A DNA stretch of 64,000 bases, taken from NCBI RefSeq assembly GCF_003056345.1, contig NZ_PYWB01000002.1, positions 370,591 through 434,590 of the forward strand. The letters run 5' to 3'. The notes under the pieces are model-generated. The model saw only the letters and a program-made list of their open reading frames with translations, had not been told where the DNA came from and made no database searches. A program made the position numbers and the translations under genes. This DNA comes from Devosia submarina (GTDB lineage Bacteria; Pseudomonadota; Alphaproteobacteria; Rhizobiales; Devosiaceae). Positions 7,496 through 16,343 of this stretch are shown one piece after another. Numbering within the stretch: position 1 is the first letter of the stretch; each line of letters starts with the position of its first letter.

Positions 7496-9046
7496 TTGAG
7501 CAGGTCTGAACAATACGCCATTCATCCCTTACCGGCGCATCGCCAACCTGAAACCGGCTTTGAAGGCCGTTTCTCCTTTATCGACTTCGTGGCCGCCGAC
7601 AATGACGAGGTCATCACCCGCCCTGAGGCTCAAACGGCTCGGCCGCTGGTGGTGGATCTCGATGGTACGCTTATCCGATCGGATCTGCTGATCGAAGCTG
7701 CGTTTTCCGAATTGGGGCAGCGCCCCCACGCCATTCTGGGCATGCTCAAGGCATTGCGCGACGGCAAGTCCGCGCTCAAGGATCATCTTTCTTCTGCCGA
7801 GAATTTTGACCCTTCCACCCTGCCCTATGACGAAGTGGTGCTCCAATATATCCGCGGCGCCCGCGATGCCGGCCGGCCGGTTTACCTGGCTTCAGCGAGC
7901 CATGAGAGCCTTGTGAGCGCCGTGGCCGAACATCTGGACCTGTTTGACGGCTGGTTCGCCACCAACAAGACCTCCAATTGCTCGGGCCGCGTAAAGGCCA
8001 AGATCCTGGTCGATGCGTTTGGGGACAAGCAGTTCGACTATATCGGCAATGACAGCGCCGACCTTGAGGTCTGGCCGCATGCCGCCAAATGCCTCGCCAT
8101 CCGCACCAACAGCAAGGTTGGCCGCACCCTTGCGCAGCGCTTTGACGATGTGGAGCATCTGCGTCACGACCGGGCAAGCTGGAAGGATTGGGCGCGCCTG
8201 ATGCGCGTGCACCAATATGCCAAGAATGCGCTGGTGTTTGTGCCACTGATCACCAGCCAGGTGTTCGAGCTCAATGCGCTGCTGACCCTTGTTGTGGCCG
8301 CGATTGCCTTTTCACTCTGCGCCTCAAGCGTTTACATCCTCAATGACCTCGTAGACATCAAGGATGACCGGGGCCACCCAACCAAGCGCATGCGACCATT
8401 GGCCAGTGGCACGGTGCCGATTGCCGACGCCGTGCTGGCCGTGCCGATCCTGTTCGGCATCTCCATTGCAATTGCCTCGTCCATCTCGCTGCCGTTCCTG
8501 GGCGTGCTCCTGGGCTATTATGCCCTTACCACCGCTTATTCCTTTGTGCTCAAGCGCATGCTGATCGCCGACGTTCTGGCCCTGGCTGGCCTTTACACCA
8601 TTCGCGTCGTGGGCGGCGGGGTGGCGCTGGGTGTCGCCACATCGTTTTACCTGCTGGCGTTCCTTGGCGCCTTTTTCCTTTCGCTGGCGCTGATCAAGCG
8701 CTTTGTGGAACTGGGTGCGCGCAGGCGGGCACAGCTGGGCGACAGCTCCAGCCGCGATTATCGCAATGACGATATCTTCATGGTGGGCGCCCTGGCGGCG
8801 GCTGCAGGATTGCAGGCCGTGACGCTGTTTATTCTTTATGGCACCAGCGCAGCCGCGGCAGCGATGTATAGCCGGCCCGATATTCTGTGGCTGGTAGCGC
8901 CGGTCCTGACCTTTTGGCTCGGACGCGCCTTGGTGCTGGCGCAGCGCGGCGAAATGCACGATGATCCGGTGGTGTTTGCCCTCAAGGACAGGGTCAGCAT
9001 CGCGACCCTGGCGCTTGCCGGCGCGCTTGTCATTGGCGCTATGTAG
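7496..9046 (+). CDS. HAD phosphatase-UbiA prenyltransferase fusion (decaprenyl-phosphate phosphoribosyltransferase type)
   Basis: A fusion protein of about 516 residues. The N-terminal half is a HAD phosphatase: DLDGTLIRSD (motif I), LASAS (motif II) and YIGNDSADLEVW (motif IV). The C-terminal half is a UbiA-type polytopic prenyltransferase with the metal/diphosphate motif NDLVDIKDDRGHPTKRMRP and a YSFVLKRMLIADV segment. In mycobacteria separate UbiA and phosphatase proteins make decaprenyl-phosphoryl-ribose from phosphoribosyl pyrophosphate; here one chain could do both steps. The start is uncertain: TTG 7496 has AGAGGTGG upstream; an in-frame ATG at 7418 adds 26 residues that do not look coding. 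It leads the GtrA-oxidase-reductase run. Confidence 0.88.
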   Translation: MSRSEQYAIHPLPAHRQPETGFEGRFSFIDFVAADNDEVITRPEAQTARPLVVDLDGTLIRSDLLIEAAFSELGQRPHAILGMLKALRDGKSALKDHLSSAENFDPSTLPYDEVVLQYIRGARDAGRPVYLASASHESLVSAVAEHLDLFDGWFATNKTSNCSGRVKAKILVDAFGDKQFDYIGNDSADLEVWPHAAKCLAIRTNSKVGRTLAQRFDDVEHLRHDRASWKDWARLMRVHQYAKNALVFVPLITSQVFELNALLTLVVAAIAFSLCASSVYILNDLVDIKDDRGHPTKRMRPLASGTVPIADAVLAVPILFGISIAIASSISLPFLGVLLGYYALTTAYSFVLKRMLIADVLALAGLYTIRVVGGGVALGVATSFYLLAFLGAFFLSLALIKRFVELGARRRAQLGDSSSRDYRNDDIFMVGALAAAAGLQAVTLFILYGTSAAAAAMYSRPDILWLVAPVLTFWLGRALVLAQRGEMHDDPVVFALKDRVSIATLALAGALVIGAM

Positions 9047-9061
9047 CTGTTGGAGACAAGT

Positions 9062-9505
9062 ATGCTTGACGCTTCCACCGTGCGCCCCGTCGGGGCGCCG
9101 AGCGCCAGTGCGACCGCATTCCGCTATGTGCTGTTCGCCATTATCTCCACGCTGGTCAATTTCATGGCCCAGCATCTGGTCGTGGTTACCCTGCCCTTCG
9201 CACCCCTGACACTGTCCATCCTGTTTGGCACGGCCGCCGGCTTTGCCGTTAAATATGTGCTCGACAAGAAATGGGTGTTCGAGGACGATTACACGACGGG
9301 CCGGGACGAAATGCGCAAGGTCAGCCTTTATGCGCTGTTCAGTGTTGCGACCACTGCCGTGTTCTGGGCCTTTGAAATCAGCGCCTGGATGATCTGGCAA
9401 ACCGATCTGGCCAAATATACCGGGGGTGCAGTGGGGCTTGCCATCGGCTATTGCGCCAAATACGCCTTGGATCGGCGGTTTGTTTTTCGAACGGAGAGGG
9501 CGTGA
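9062..9505 (+). CDS. GtrA family membrane protein
   Basis: A 147-residue protein with four predicted membrane segments typical of GtrA proteins, including RYVLFAIISTLVNFMAQHLV, a KYVLDKKWVFED loop, and a second KYALDRRFVF motif near the C-terminus. GtrA proteins are thought to help move polyprenyl-phosphate-linked sugars across the inner membrane. The ATG at 9062 follows GGAGAC; an upstream in-frame TTG overlaps that site. It sits between the UbiA fusion and the DprE1-like oxidase, so a role in flipping the finished lipid-linked pentose is a reasonable inference. Confidence 0.88.
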   Translation: MLDASTVRPVGAPSASATAFRYVLFAIISTLVNFMAQHLVVVTLPFAPLTLSILFGTAAGFAVKYVLDKKWVFEDDYTTGRDEMRKVSLYALFSVATTAVFWAFEISAWMIWQTDLAKYTGGAVGLAIGYCAKYALDRRFVFRTERA

Positions 9506-10837
9506 ATGCTGCTGGAGGGGTGGGGACGATATCCGCAACTCAACAGTGAAGTGCTCACCCCTGCGACTCCCGACCAGCTCAACGAGCTGGTGCGTGGTCG
9601 CGCGGGCCTGATCGCCCGCGGCAATGGACGCGCCTATGGCGACGCGGCCATTGGGGCGCGGTCGAGCCTTTCTGCTGTTAAGCTCGACCGCATGCGGGGG
9701 TTCGATCCCCAGACTCATGTGCTGACCGCCGAAGCGGGCGTGCTGCTTTCCGATATTCTCGACACTTTCGTGCCGCGCGGGTTCTTTGTTCCCGTGGTGC
9801 CGGGCACGAAATACGTGACGCTGGGCGGCATGATTGCCTCGGACGTGCATGGCAAGAACCACCATCGCGATGGTGGGTTCGGTGCGTTCCTCCAGAGCCT
9901 CAAGCTTGTGCTGCCCAATGGGGAAGTGTGGAACTGCTCGCCTCACGAGAACCCGGACGTGTTTTATGCCACTATCGGTGGCATGGGGCTCACCGGGGTC
10001 ATCGCCGAGGCCAGCATCAAGCTCAAGCCCATTGAAACGGCCTATATCCGGCAGGCCACTACGGTAGCGCCTGACCTAGCATCCGCACTCAAGGCGCTCG
10101 ACGATGCCGATGAGGCGACCTATTCGGTAGCCTGGATCGACTGCCTGGCAGGCGGGGCATTGCTGGGCCGCTCGCTGATCTATGCGGGTGAGCATGCCAG
10201 CCGCGCCGAAGTGGAAGAAGCGCGGGTCAATGGCGAATTGCTGGCGAAAGCCAAGGCTTCACGGCTCAGCGTGCCGCTCGATCTGCCCAGCTGGACGCTG
10301 AACAAGGCTTCTGTGAAAGCCTTCAACGAGGTGTACTTCCGCAAGGGCTCACGCAAGGGCGATGCGCCGGCCGTGGTGCATTACAATCCTTATTTCTTTC
10401 CTCTGGATGGCGTCAGCCAGTGGAACCGTATCTATGGGGTGCGCGGCTTCTTGCAACACCAATGCGTTGTGCCGCCGAACAATGCCCATGCCGTGTTGAG
10501 CGAAATACTCGAGCGGTTTGCCCGTTCGGGCCGGGCGTCTTTTCTGGCCGTGCTCAAGAAGCTGGGCAAGGCGAACGGGCTGATGAGCTTTCCCATGCCA
10601 GGCTATACGCTGGCGCTCGACGTTCAGGTGCGGGACGATATTTTTGCGCTGTTGGACGAGATCGATGAGCTTGTAACGCGCGCCGGAGGGCGGTTGTATC
10701 TGGCCAAGGATGCGCGGCAATCGCCGGCGACCTTCCAGGCAGGCTATCCGGGCCTAGCTGAATTTCAGGAGATTCGACGCCGGCTGGGCGTCGAGGGCAA
10801 GATCGCCTCCAAACTATCCGAAAGGCTTGGCATATGA
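9506..10837 (+). CDS. DprE1-like FAD-dependent oxidase (decaprenylphosphoryl-ribose 2'-oxidase type)
   Basis: A 443-residue FAD-binding oxidoreductase. DprE1-type features are the N-terminal GWGRYP, the FAD segment RGNGRAYGDAAIG, VPGTKYVTLGGMIASDVHGKN and the C-terminal YLAKDAR, whose Lys corresponds to the active-site Lys of mycobacterial DprE1. DprE1 oxidises the 2'-hydroxyl of decaprenylphosphoryl-ribose as the first half of epimerisation to arabinose. The cysteine targeted by benzothiazinones (Cys387 of M. tuberculosis) aligns with Ala in GYTLALD. The ATG immediately follows the gtrA stop with GGAGAGGG upstream, and its stop overlaps the reductase start. Confidence 0.9.
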   Translation: MLLEGWGRYPQLNSEVLTPATPDQLNELVRGRAGLIARGNGRAYGDAAIGARSSLSAVKLDRMRGFDPQTHVLTAEAGVLLSDILDTFVPRGFFVPVVPGTKYVTLGGMIASDVHGKNHHRDGGFGAFLQSLKLVLPNGEVWNCSPHENPDVFYATIGGMGLTGVIAEASIKLKPIETAYIRQATTVAPDLASALKALDDADEATYSVAWIDCLAGGALLGRSLIYAGEHASRAEVEEARVNGELLAKAKASRLSVPLDLPSWTLNKASVKAFNEVYFRKGSRKGDAPAVVHYNPYFFPLDGVSQWNRIYGVRGFLQHQCVVPPNNAHAVLSEILERFARSGRASFLAVLKKLGKANGLMSFPMPGYTLALDVQVRDDIFALLDEIDELVTRAGGRLYLAKDARQSPATFQAGYPGLAEFQEIRRRLGVEGKIASKLSERLGI

Positions 10838-11580
10838 GTACCGCCCAAAAGACCCTGCTGTTGATCGGGGCCACGTCCGATATCGGCCATGCCACGGCGC
10901 AGGCCTTTGCGGGCGCGGGGTGGACCATTTTACTGGCGGCGCGCAATCCGGAAGGGGCGCAGCGCAATCGCGACGACATTGCTGCCCGCAGCGGCGCCGA
11001 AGTGTCCACGCACCGGCTCGATGTTCTTGATACCGAGGGATTCGAGGGCTTTATCGATGGGCTGCCGGCCCTGCCAGATGCGGTGGTTTGCGTTGTGGGC
11101 GAAATGGGTGACCAACAACAGGCGCAGGGCGATCTGGCCCATGCCGCCAAGGTAATCCGGACCAATTTCGAAGGCCCTGCTCTCTTGCTGGGTGCGCTGG
11201 CCGAGCGGTTCCTCCGGCGCGGTCATGGCACGATCGTGGGCGTGAGCTCGGTTGCAGGCGATCGTGGCCGTGGGTCCAATTATGTTTATGGGGCGGCCAA
11301 GGCTGGGTTCACCGCCTTCCTGTCGGGCCTGCGCAATCGCCTGGCACCAACAGGCGTGCAGGTGATTACCGTCAAGCCCGGCTTTGTGCGCACGCGGATG
11401 ACGGAGGGCATGAAGCTGCCACCGCTGTTGACGGCGGAGCCGGGGGAAGTGGGAGCGGCAATCCTTGCGGCCGTGTCGAGCCAGAAGGGCGACGTGCTTT
11501 ACGTGCGCAAGCTGTGGCGACCGGTAATGATGGCGATCGGGGCGATTCCCGAGCCGATTTTCAAAAAGCTGCGGCTGTAG
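10834..11580 (+). CDS. DprE2-like SDR reductase (decaprenylphosphoryl 2-keto-pentose reductase type)
   Basis: A 248-residue short-chain dehydrogenase. The cofactor motif is GATSDIGHA, the catalytic Ser lies in VGVSSVAG and the catalytic Tyr-Lys pair in YVYGAAK. In the mycobacterial pathway DprE2 reduces the 2-keto intermediate made by DprE1 to give the arabinose donor. The ATG overlaps the oxidase stop (ATGA), supporting a DprE1-DprE2 pair acting on one lipid-linked substrate. Sequence alone does not fix the substrate; the neighbouring UbiA fusion and oxidase do most of the work in this assignment. Confidence 0.87.
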   Translation: MSTAQKTLLLIGATSDIGHATAQAFAGAGWTILLAARNPEGAQRNRDDIAARSGAEVSTHRLDVLDTEGFEGFIDGLPALPDAVVCVVGEMGDQQQAQGDLAHAAKVIRTNFEGPALLLGALAERFLRRGHGTIVGVSSVAGDRGRGSNYVYGAAKAGFTAFLSGLRNRLAPTGVQVITVKPGFVRTRMTEGMKLPPLLTAEPGEVGAAILAAVSSQKGDVLYVRKLWRPVMMAIGAIPEPIFKKLRL

Positions 11581-11581
11581 C

Positions 11582-13183
11582 ATGGAGCGCACGCTCGCCA
11601 ATCGAGCACCAACAGGCTGGCTTAACCGGAGTTTCGAGGCGCTGGAGCATTCGTCCGGGCGCGCACTGTTTTTTCTGGGGCTGGCCCTTGCGCTGCTGCT
11701 GGCCATTCCCGGTGAAACCGTCACGACGCGGGCCATTGAGGAGCTGATCGCCATTCTGGATGGCGTACAGCGCCTGCAATGGGGCGCAGTGCCGAACCGA
11801 GATTTCCACTCCGCCGTGGGACCCCTGGCCTATGTCATCCCAGCGCTTGGCTATGCGCTGACGGGCAGCATGGGGGCGGCGATGCCGCTTGGCATGGCCC
11901 TGTTGCTGCTGCCGATTGCCTTGATTGCGGCCTATGTGCTCCCCTCCCGGCTGTCGCCGGCTCTGGCGCTGCCGTTTGGCGTATTCTTGCTGCTGATCCT
12001 GGCCGTGCCCATGAATCTGGGCGACGGGCTCAATATCCTGTCCTTTGGGCAGTTCTATAATCGGATCGGCTGGGTTGGGCTGTCGCTGCTTGTGGTGCTG
12101 TTCTTGCCGGGGGCGGAAGGGGCCAAGCACTCGCGCTTCATGGATGGGCTTTGCGCCACGCTGCTGGTGCTGCTGCTCGCCTATTCGCGCGTGACCTATG
12201 GCATTGCGGGCTTGGGTTTTCTTCTCCTTATGCTCACCGACCGGCGGCAGTGGCGGTGGGCGGCAGCGGCTCTGGTGGCTGTTGCCATTTGTGCGCTGCT
12301 GGTGGAGTTTGTCTGGGGCGGCTCGCAAGCCTATTGGCGCGACAGCATGATGAGTTTTGCAGCCGCAGGCTGGTTGCGCGGAACACCAGCGCAATGGCTG
12401 GAGCTGTTTTTAGGCAATCTGGCCGATTATCTGCTCCTGGGGCTTTTGGCTGGCATCAGCCTTTGGCGGCGGTTCAGCGTACGCACGCTCCTTTTCGTGG
12501 TGCTGTGTGGCCTTGCAGGGTTTTGGCTCATCAACCAGAATGATCAGCGTTGGGGCATGCTGACGATCCATGCCGCGGCGGCTGTCCTTGCTGAAGGCAT
12601 TTTGCGGGACATGCGTTCGGGGCCTGGGCAGCCGACTGGCACACTGGTGAACCCTGCGGGGATCAAGCTGTACCTTCTTGGCTTTCTGTTCCCGACCATT
12701 CTGCATTGCACCATCGCCTTGAGCCTTCATACAGGGAGCGCTCTGGCCAATGCCGGCGAGAGCTTGCCTGTGGCGCGGCTCGAAGGTGTGCGGGTGGCGG
12801 ATCTCCTGACGGCGGGGGATTTTGGCGGCAGCCGGTGGTATCTCGGGCTGGTGAGCGATGGCGTCGCAGCGCTCGAGAATTTGGACGGGCCGGCTGGCAA
12901 GATCGTGGTGTTGGGCGGGCCCAATCCCTTTAGCCTGGCGCTTGACCTAGAACCTGCGCACGGAGATGTGGCGCATCTGCGCTGGGGCGCGCATCAGAAC
13001 GAGAGCGTTCATACCGCGCCCGAGCAGATGTTTGGTGACGCCGACATTGTCATGGAGCGCACGGCTGCCGGGGGTATTGGCGGCTTGGGCCAAGTTTATA
13101 TGCCGTTTGTCCTTGAGAATTTCGAACTGGTGGCGCAGACGGCCAATTGGCGCATCTTTCAGCGTCCGGCCGACGCGCAGTGA
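11582..13183 (+). CDS. Polytopic membrane protein, GT-C glycosyltransferase-like, paralogue 1 of 3
   Basis: A 533-residue inner-membrane protein with about ten hydrophobic segments and a soluble C-terminal part of about 140 residues. The first extracytoplasmic loop holds GAVPNRDFHSAVGPL with Asp74, resembling the acidic loop motif of GT-C enzymes that use polyprenyl-phosphate sugars. It shares with the next two genes the loop motif, an FYNRIGW segment and a C-terminal region around RWGAHQNES. It starts one base after the reductase stop. I infer a transferase using the pentose donor made upstream; no named family was recognised with confidence, and catalytic activity is untested. Confidence 0.75.
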   Translation: MERTLANRAPTGWLNRSFEALEHSSGRALFFLGLALALLLAIPGETVTTRAIEELIAILDGVQRLQWGAVPNRDFHSAVGPLAYVIPALGYALTGSMGAAMPLGMALLLLPIALIAAYVLPSRLSPALALPFGVFLLLILAVPMNLGDGLNILSFGQFYNRIGWVGLSLLVVLFLPGAEGAKHSRFMDGLCATLLVLLLAYSRVTYGIAGLGFLLLMLTDRRQWRWAAAALVAVAICALLVEFVWGGSQAYWRDSMMSFAAAGWLRGTPAQWLELFLGNLADYLLLGLLAGISLWRRFSVRTLLFVVLCGLAGFWLINQNDQRWGMLTIHAAAAVLAEGILRDMRSGPGQPTGTLVNPAGIKLYLLGFLFPTILHCTIALSLHTGSALANAGESLPVARLEGVRVADLLTAGDFGGSRWYLGLVSDGVAALENLDGPAGKIVVLGGPNPFSLALDLEPAHGDVAHLRWGAHQNESVHTAPEQMFGDADIVMERTAAGGIGGLGQVYMPFVLENFELVAQTANWRIFQRPADAQ

Positions 13184-14709
13184 GCCGCCCCATGGTTCTC
13201 CCCCGACGGGGCGCTCTCCTGATCGGGGGCTTTGCCGTGCTGCTGGCGCTCTTTTTGGCGCTGCCAGCGCGCACGATCACGACGGCTTATGTCAATGACG
13301 TGCTGATCTTCCTGGACGGCGCCAATCGCATTGCGTTTGGGCAGGTTCCGAACCGGGATTTCCATACGGCGCTGGGGCCGCTGGTCTATTATATCCCCGC
13401 TATCGGCTTCGGGCTTTCGGGGCGCATGGGTGGAGCTCTGCCGGTAGGCATGGGCGTGCTGATCCTCCTCTTGGGTCCGGTCTTTGTGCATGTGCTCCTA
13501 TCGCGGCTGCGGCCGATGCTGGCGCTCCCCTTTGGCGCCTTTTTGCTGCTGATCCTCGCCATTCCGGCAAATCTTGGCGATCCGCTCTCGTCCATTTCCT
13601 TTGCCATGTACTACAACCGCATTGGCTGGGTGGTGCTAGCGCTTTTGGCGGTGATGTATCTTCATCCGCTCGACAAGGCGCCCTGGTGGCGGGATGCGGC
13701 CTGTGCGGCGATCCTGGTGCTGGTCGCGCTTTATACCAAGATCACCTATGCCCCGCCCGCTTTTGCCCTGCTGCTGCTGATTGCCTGTGACAGGCTGCAG
13801 CGGCTTTGGGCAGGAGCGGCGCTGGCTCTGGTGGGCTGCGGCATGCTGCTGGTGGAACTGGTGTGGCGCGGCTCGTTTGCCCATGTGCAGGATCTGATCG
13901 ATACCGCCAGGGTCAGCGGCGAGCGCAATCTGGCGCTGTTTATCCGCGTGGTGCTCAACAATTTTTCCGATTTTGCCATTGCCCTTCTTCTGGCCGGCAT
14001 GGCGCTTTATCGGACGCGGCGACTGCTGGATGGGTGTTTTTACCTGCTCTGCATCGGGGCTGGAGTGCTCATCATTTCCCAGAATGCGCATTCCTGGGGG
14101 ATCATCACGCTGTTTGCCGCGGGCGTGGTTGCGGCCGAGACCTGCCTGCGGGACCCCGGCGTTCCCTCCCGCTTGCCGCGGTCTGCAAGTGGCGCGCCCT
14201 TGCTGTTCTGGGTCCTTGTGCTGCCGGGCCTGGGCAAGCATGCGATCGGGATGGGGTTTTATGCTGTTCTGGCCATTTCCGGGTTTGGAACGCCGCTGGG
14301 GCTGCCGCAATTTGGCGATGTGCGGTTCGGGCGCTTGTGGTCGCCGGGGGATAATGGCTTTACCGAGCTTTATGTCGGCAATTTCCCCGAAGGGGCGGCG
14401 CTGCTGGGCGAGATCGAAAATCCCGGGCGCGTGCTGGTGCTTGATTTCAGCAATCCCCTGTCGGCCGGAATGGGCCTTGTGCCGCCGCGTGGGGATATTT
14501 CCTGGATGCATTGGGGGCGTAATCTTGATGCCGAGCACCATCCTGCACCCGAAGAGCTTTTTGCCGATGTTGCGCTTGTCATGATCCCCAGGATCGGCAT
14601 CAATAGCGCGCAGCTGGAACAGCTCTACGGCCCCTTTATCGCGCAGCATTATCGTAAATTTGCCGAAACGGACGGCTGGACGGCTTACCGCTTGGGGGAC
14701 AATGAATGA
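13180..14709 (+). CDS. Polytopic membrane protein, GT-C glycosyltransferase-like, paralogue 2 of 3
   Basis: A 509-residue paralogue of the preceding gene. The loop motif is GQVPNRDFHTALGPLVYY with Asp60, then MYYNRIGW and, near the C-terminus, PPRGDISWMHWGRNLDAEH. I chose GTG 13180, which overlaps the previous stop (GTGA); ATG 13192 is an alternative that would shorten it by four residues. Neither has a strong ribosome-binding site, which fits translational coupling. The hydrophobic N-terminal helix, multispan core and soluble tail are preserved, so it is a full-length homologue and not a degraded copy. The function is inferred as for paralogue 1. Confidence 0.75.
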   Translation: MSRPMVLPRRGALLIGGFAVLLALFLALPARTITTAYVNDVLIFLDGANRIAFGQVPNRDFHTALGPLVYYIPAIGFGLSGRMGGALPVGMGVLILLLGPVFVHVLLSRLRPMLALPFGAFLLLILAIPANLGDPLSSISFAMYYNRIGWVVLALLAVMYLHPLDKAPWWRDAACAAILVLVALYTKITYAPPAFALLLLIACDRLQRLWAGAALALVGCGMLLVELVWRGSFAHVQDLIDTARVSGERNLALFIRVVLNNFSDFAIALLLAGMALYRTRRLLDGCFYLLCIGAGVLIISQNAHSWGIITLFAAGVVAAETCLRDPGVPSRLPRSASGAPLLFWVLVLPGLGKHAIGMGFYAVLAISGFGTPLGLPQFGDVRFGRLWSPGDNGFTELYVGNFPEGAALLGEIENPGRVLVLDFSNPLSAGMGLVPPRGDISWMHWGRNLDAEHHPAPEELFADVALVMIPRIGINSAQLEQLYGPFIAQHYRKFAETDGWTAYRLGDNE

Positions 14710-16343
14710 GCACGGCACCGATTGCCCAGCAGGGGGCGCGTCGCGCCTTGCGCGTTCCAGCGATGTCGCTGGGCTGGATCGTCTTTGCCATTGGCGTGGT
14801 GTGCGCGCTGGTCCTGGCCGTACCGGGGCAGACCATCACGACGAAATACGTCAACGACCTGTTTATTTTCCTTGATGGCGCATATCGCATCTTCGAAGGT
14901 CAGGTGCCCAACCGGGACTTTCATTCCTCCCTGGGACCCCTAGCCTTCTACCTGCCTGCTTTTGGCTATGCGATAACGGGAAGTCTTGGCGCTGCCATGC
15001 CGCTCGGGATGGGGCTGGCTACTGTGTTTCTGGCTGCGATCGGCGCGCACCTGATCGGGACGCGCATGCGCGCGGTCACGGGCATTCCGCTGGCCATGTT
15101 CCTGCTGTTGATCGCCGCCGTGTCGCTCAATCCGGGCGAGGGCATCGCCGATCTGTCCTTTGCCATGTTCTACAACCGGCTGGGCTGGACGGCGATCGGG
15201 CTGCTGCTGGTGATGTATTTGCCGCCGCAGGACTGGAGCCGGCGGCAGACGGCTTTGGATGCCCTTTGCGCGGCGTTGCTGACGCTGTTCCTTCTTTATC
15301 TCAAGGCCAGCTATGGGCTGGTTGCCCTGGCGTTCATTATTTTCATGGCGACTGATCGCCAGTCGCGGCCATGGGCCATTGCGGCACTCCTAGCCATTGC
15401 GGCCGCCATTCTGTTGATCGAGCCTTTTTGGCGGGGAACGCTTACCTATTTTGCCGATGTGCAATTGGCGCGCGAGGTAAGTGGGGACATTCCCGATCTG
15501 GTGCGGCTGGTCACCATCGCCCTGCCCAATCTGGCTGACATCGCTGTTTTCCTCGTGTTCACCCTGCTCCTGCTTGTTGTGCGGCGGCGCTTTCGCGATT
15601 TCCTGTTTCTGGGCTTTGTGGGTGCCACGGGTATTCTGCTGATCGAGCAGAACTTCCAGATCGTGGGCATTCTGACGCTTGCGGCTGGCGCCAGTGTTGT
15701 TGCCGAACTGATTGCCCGAGCGGCACCGCCATGGGCGCGCGATGGAATAGGTGCGGGTCTGCCGCTGCTGGTCGCCATCATGATGGTGCCCGTGACCGTG
15801 CAGAATGGCGCGGCGCTTGTGCTGCATGCGGGATTGGCGCTGGGGCAAAAGGGCGAGCCAATCACCCTGCCCGGCTATGCCGGCGTGCGCCTTGCCCAGC
15901 TTTCCAATGAAGGGCTCTACCGCAATTTTTCGCGCTATAACCAATCGCTGGCGGATGGCGCAGTGGCGCTGGCGAGCCTTGATACCGAAGTCGAGCGCGT
16001 GGTGGTGTTTGATTTCGTGGGGCCATTCAGCGCCGGCCTGGGCCTTGTGCCGCCACGGGATGACAGCCCCTGGTATCATTGGGGCCGCACCCTGCATGAC
16101 GAAGTCTTTCCACCGGCCGATGAAATCCTGGCCGATGCCAAGATCATCATGGAAGCAAAAGCGCCGATCGAAGTCTGGACAGCCAATGGCATGCGGCGCG
16201 TTTACGCCCCTTACCTCGACAACAATTTCACCTTGGCGAGCGAAAGCGCGGACTGGCGCATCTATGTGCGCAAGCCGTCCTCCACGGATGGGCGCTTGAA
16301 CACCAGCAATGTCAGGAGGCAAAGCACCAGTGCCCAGCCATAG
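14706..16343 (+). CDS. Polytopic membrane protein, GT-C glycosyltransferase-like, paralogue 3 of 3
   Basis: A 545-residue third paralogue. The loop motif is GQVPNRDFHSSLGPLAFY with Asp71, followed by MFYNRLGW and, near the C-terminus, PPRDDSPWYHWGRTLHDE. The ATG overlaps the stop of paralogue 2 (ATGA). The homologous part ends near DWRIYVR; the last 20 or so residues have no counterpart in the other two and are encoded in an 82-bp convergent overlap with the GT87 gene. Paralogues 2 and 3 look closer to each other in the loop and C-terminal motifs than to paralogue 1. Predicted inner-membrane glycosyltransferase with active site facing the periplasm. Confidence 0.75.
   Translation: MSTAPIAQQGARRALRVPAMSLGWIVFAIGVVCALVLAVPGQTITTKYVNDLFIFLDGAYRIFEGQVPNRDFHSSLGPLAFYLPAFGYAITGSLGAAMPLGMGLATVFLAAIGAHLIGTRMRAVTGIPLAMFLLLIAAVSLNPGEGIADLSFAMFYNRLGWTAIGLLLVMYLPPQDWSRRQTALDALCAALLTLFLLYLKASYGLVALAFIIFMATDRQSRPWAIAALLAIAAAILLIEPFWRGTLTYFADVQLAREVSGDIPDLVRLVTIALPNLADIAVFLVFTLLLLVVRRRFRDFLFLGFVGATGILLIEQNFQIVGILTLAAGASVVAELIARAAPPWARDGIGAGLPLLVAIMMVPVTVQNGAALVLHAGLALGQKGEPITLPGYAGVRLAQLSNEGLYRNFSRYNQSLADGAVALASLDTEVERVVVFDFVGPFSAGLGLVPPRDDSPWYHWGRTLHDEVFPPADEILADAKIIMEAKAPIEVWTANGMRRVYAPYLDNNFTLASESADWRIYVRKPSSTDGRLNTSNVRRQSTSAQP

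Noticed and set aside
8324..9946. 540-residue minus-strand frame opposite the UbiA-GtrA-oxidase genes
   Set aside because: Composition is His/Gln/Arg-rich with no hydrophobic pattern; it is the antisense of well-supported genes.
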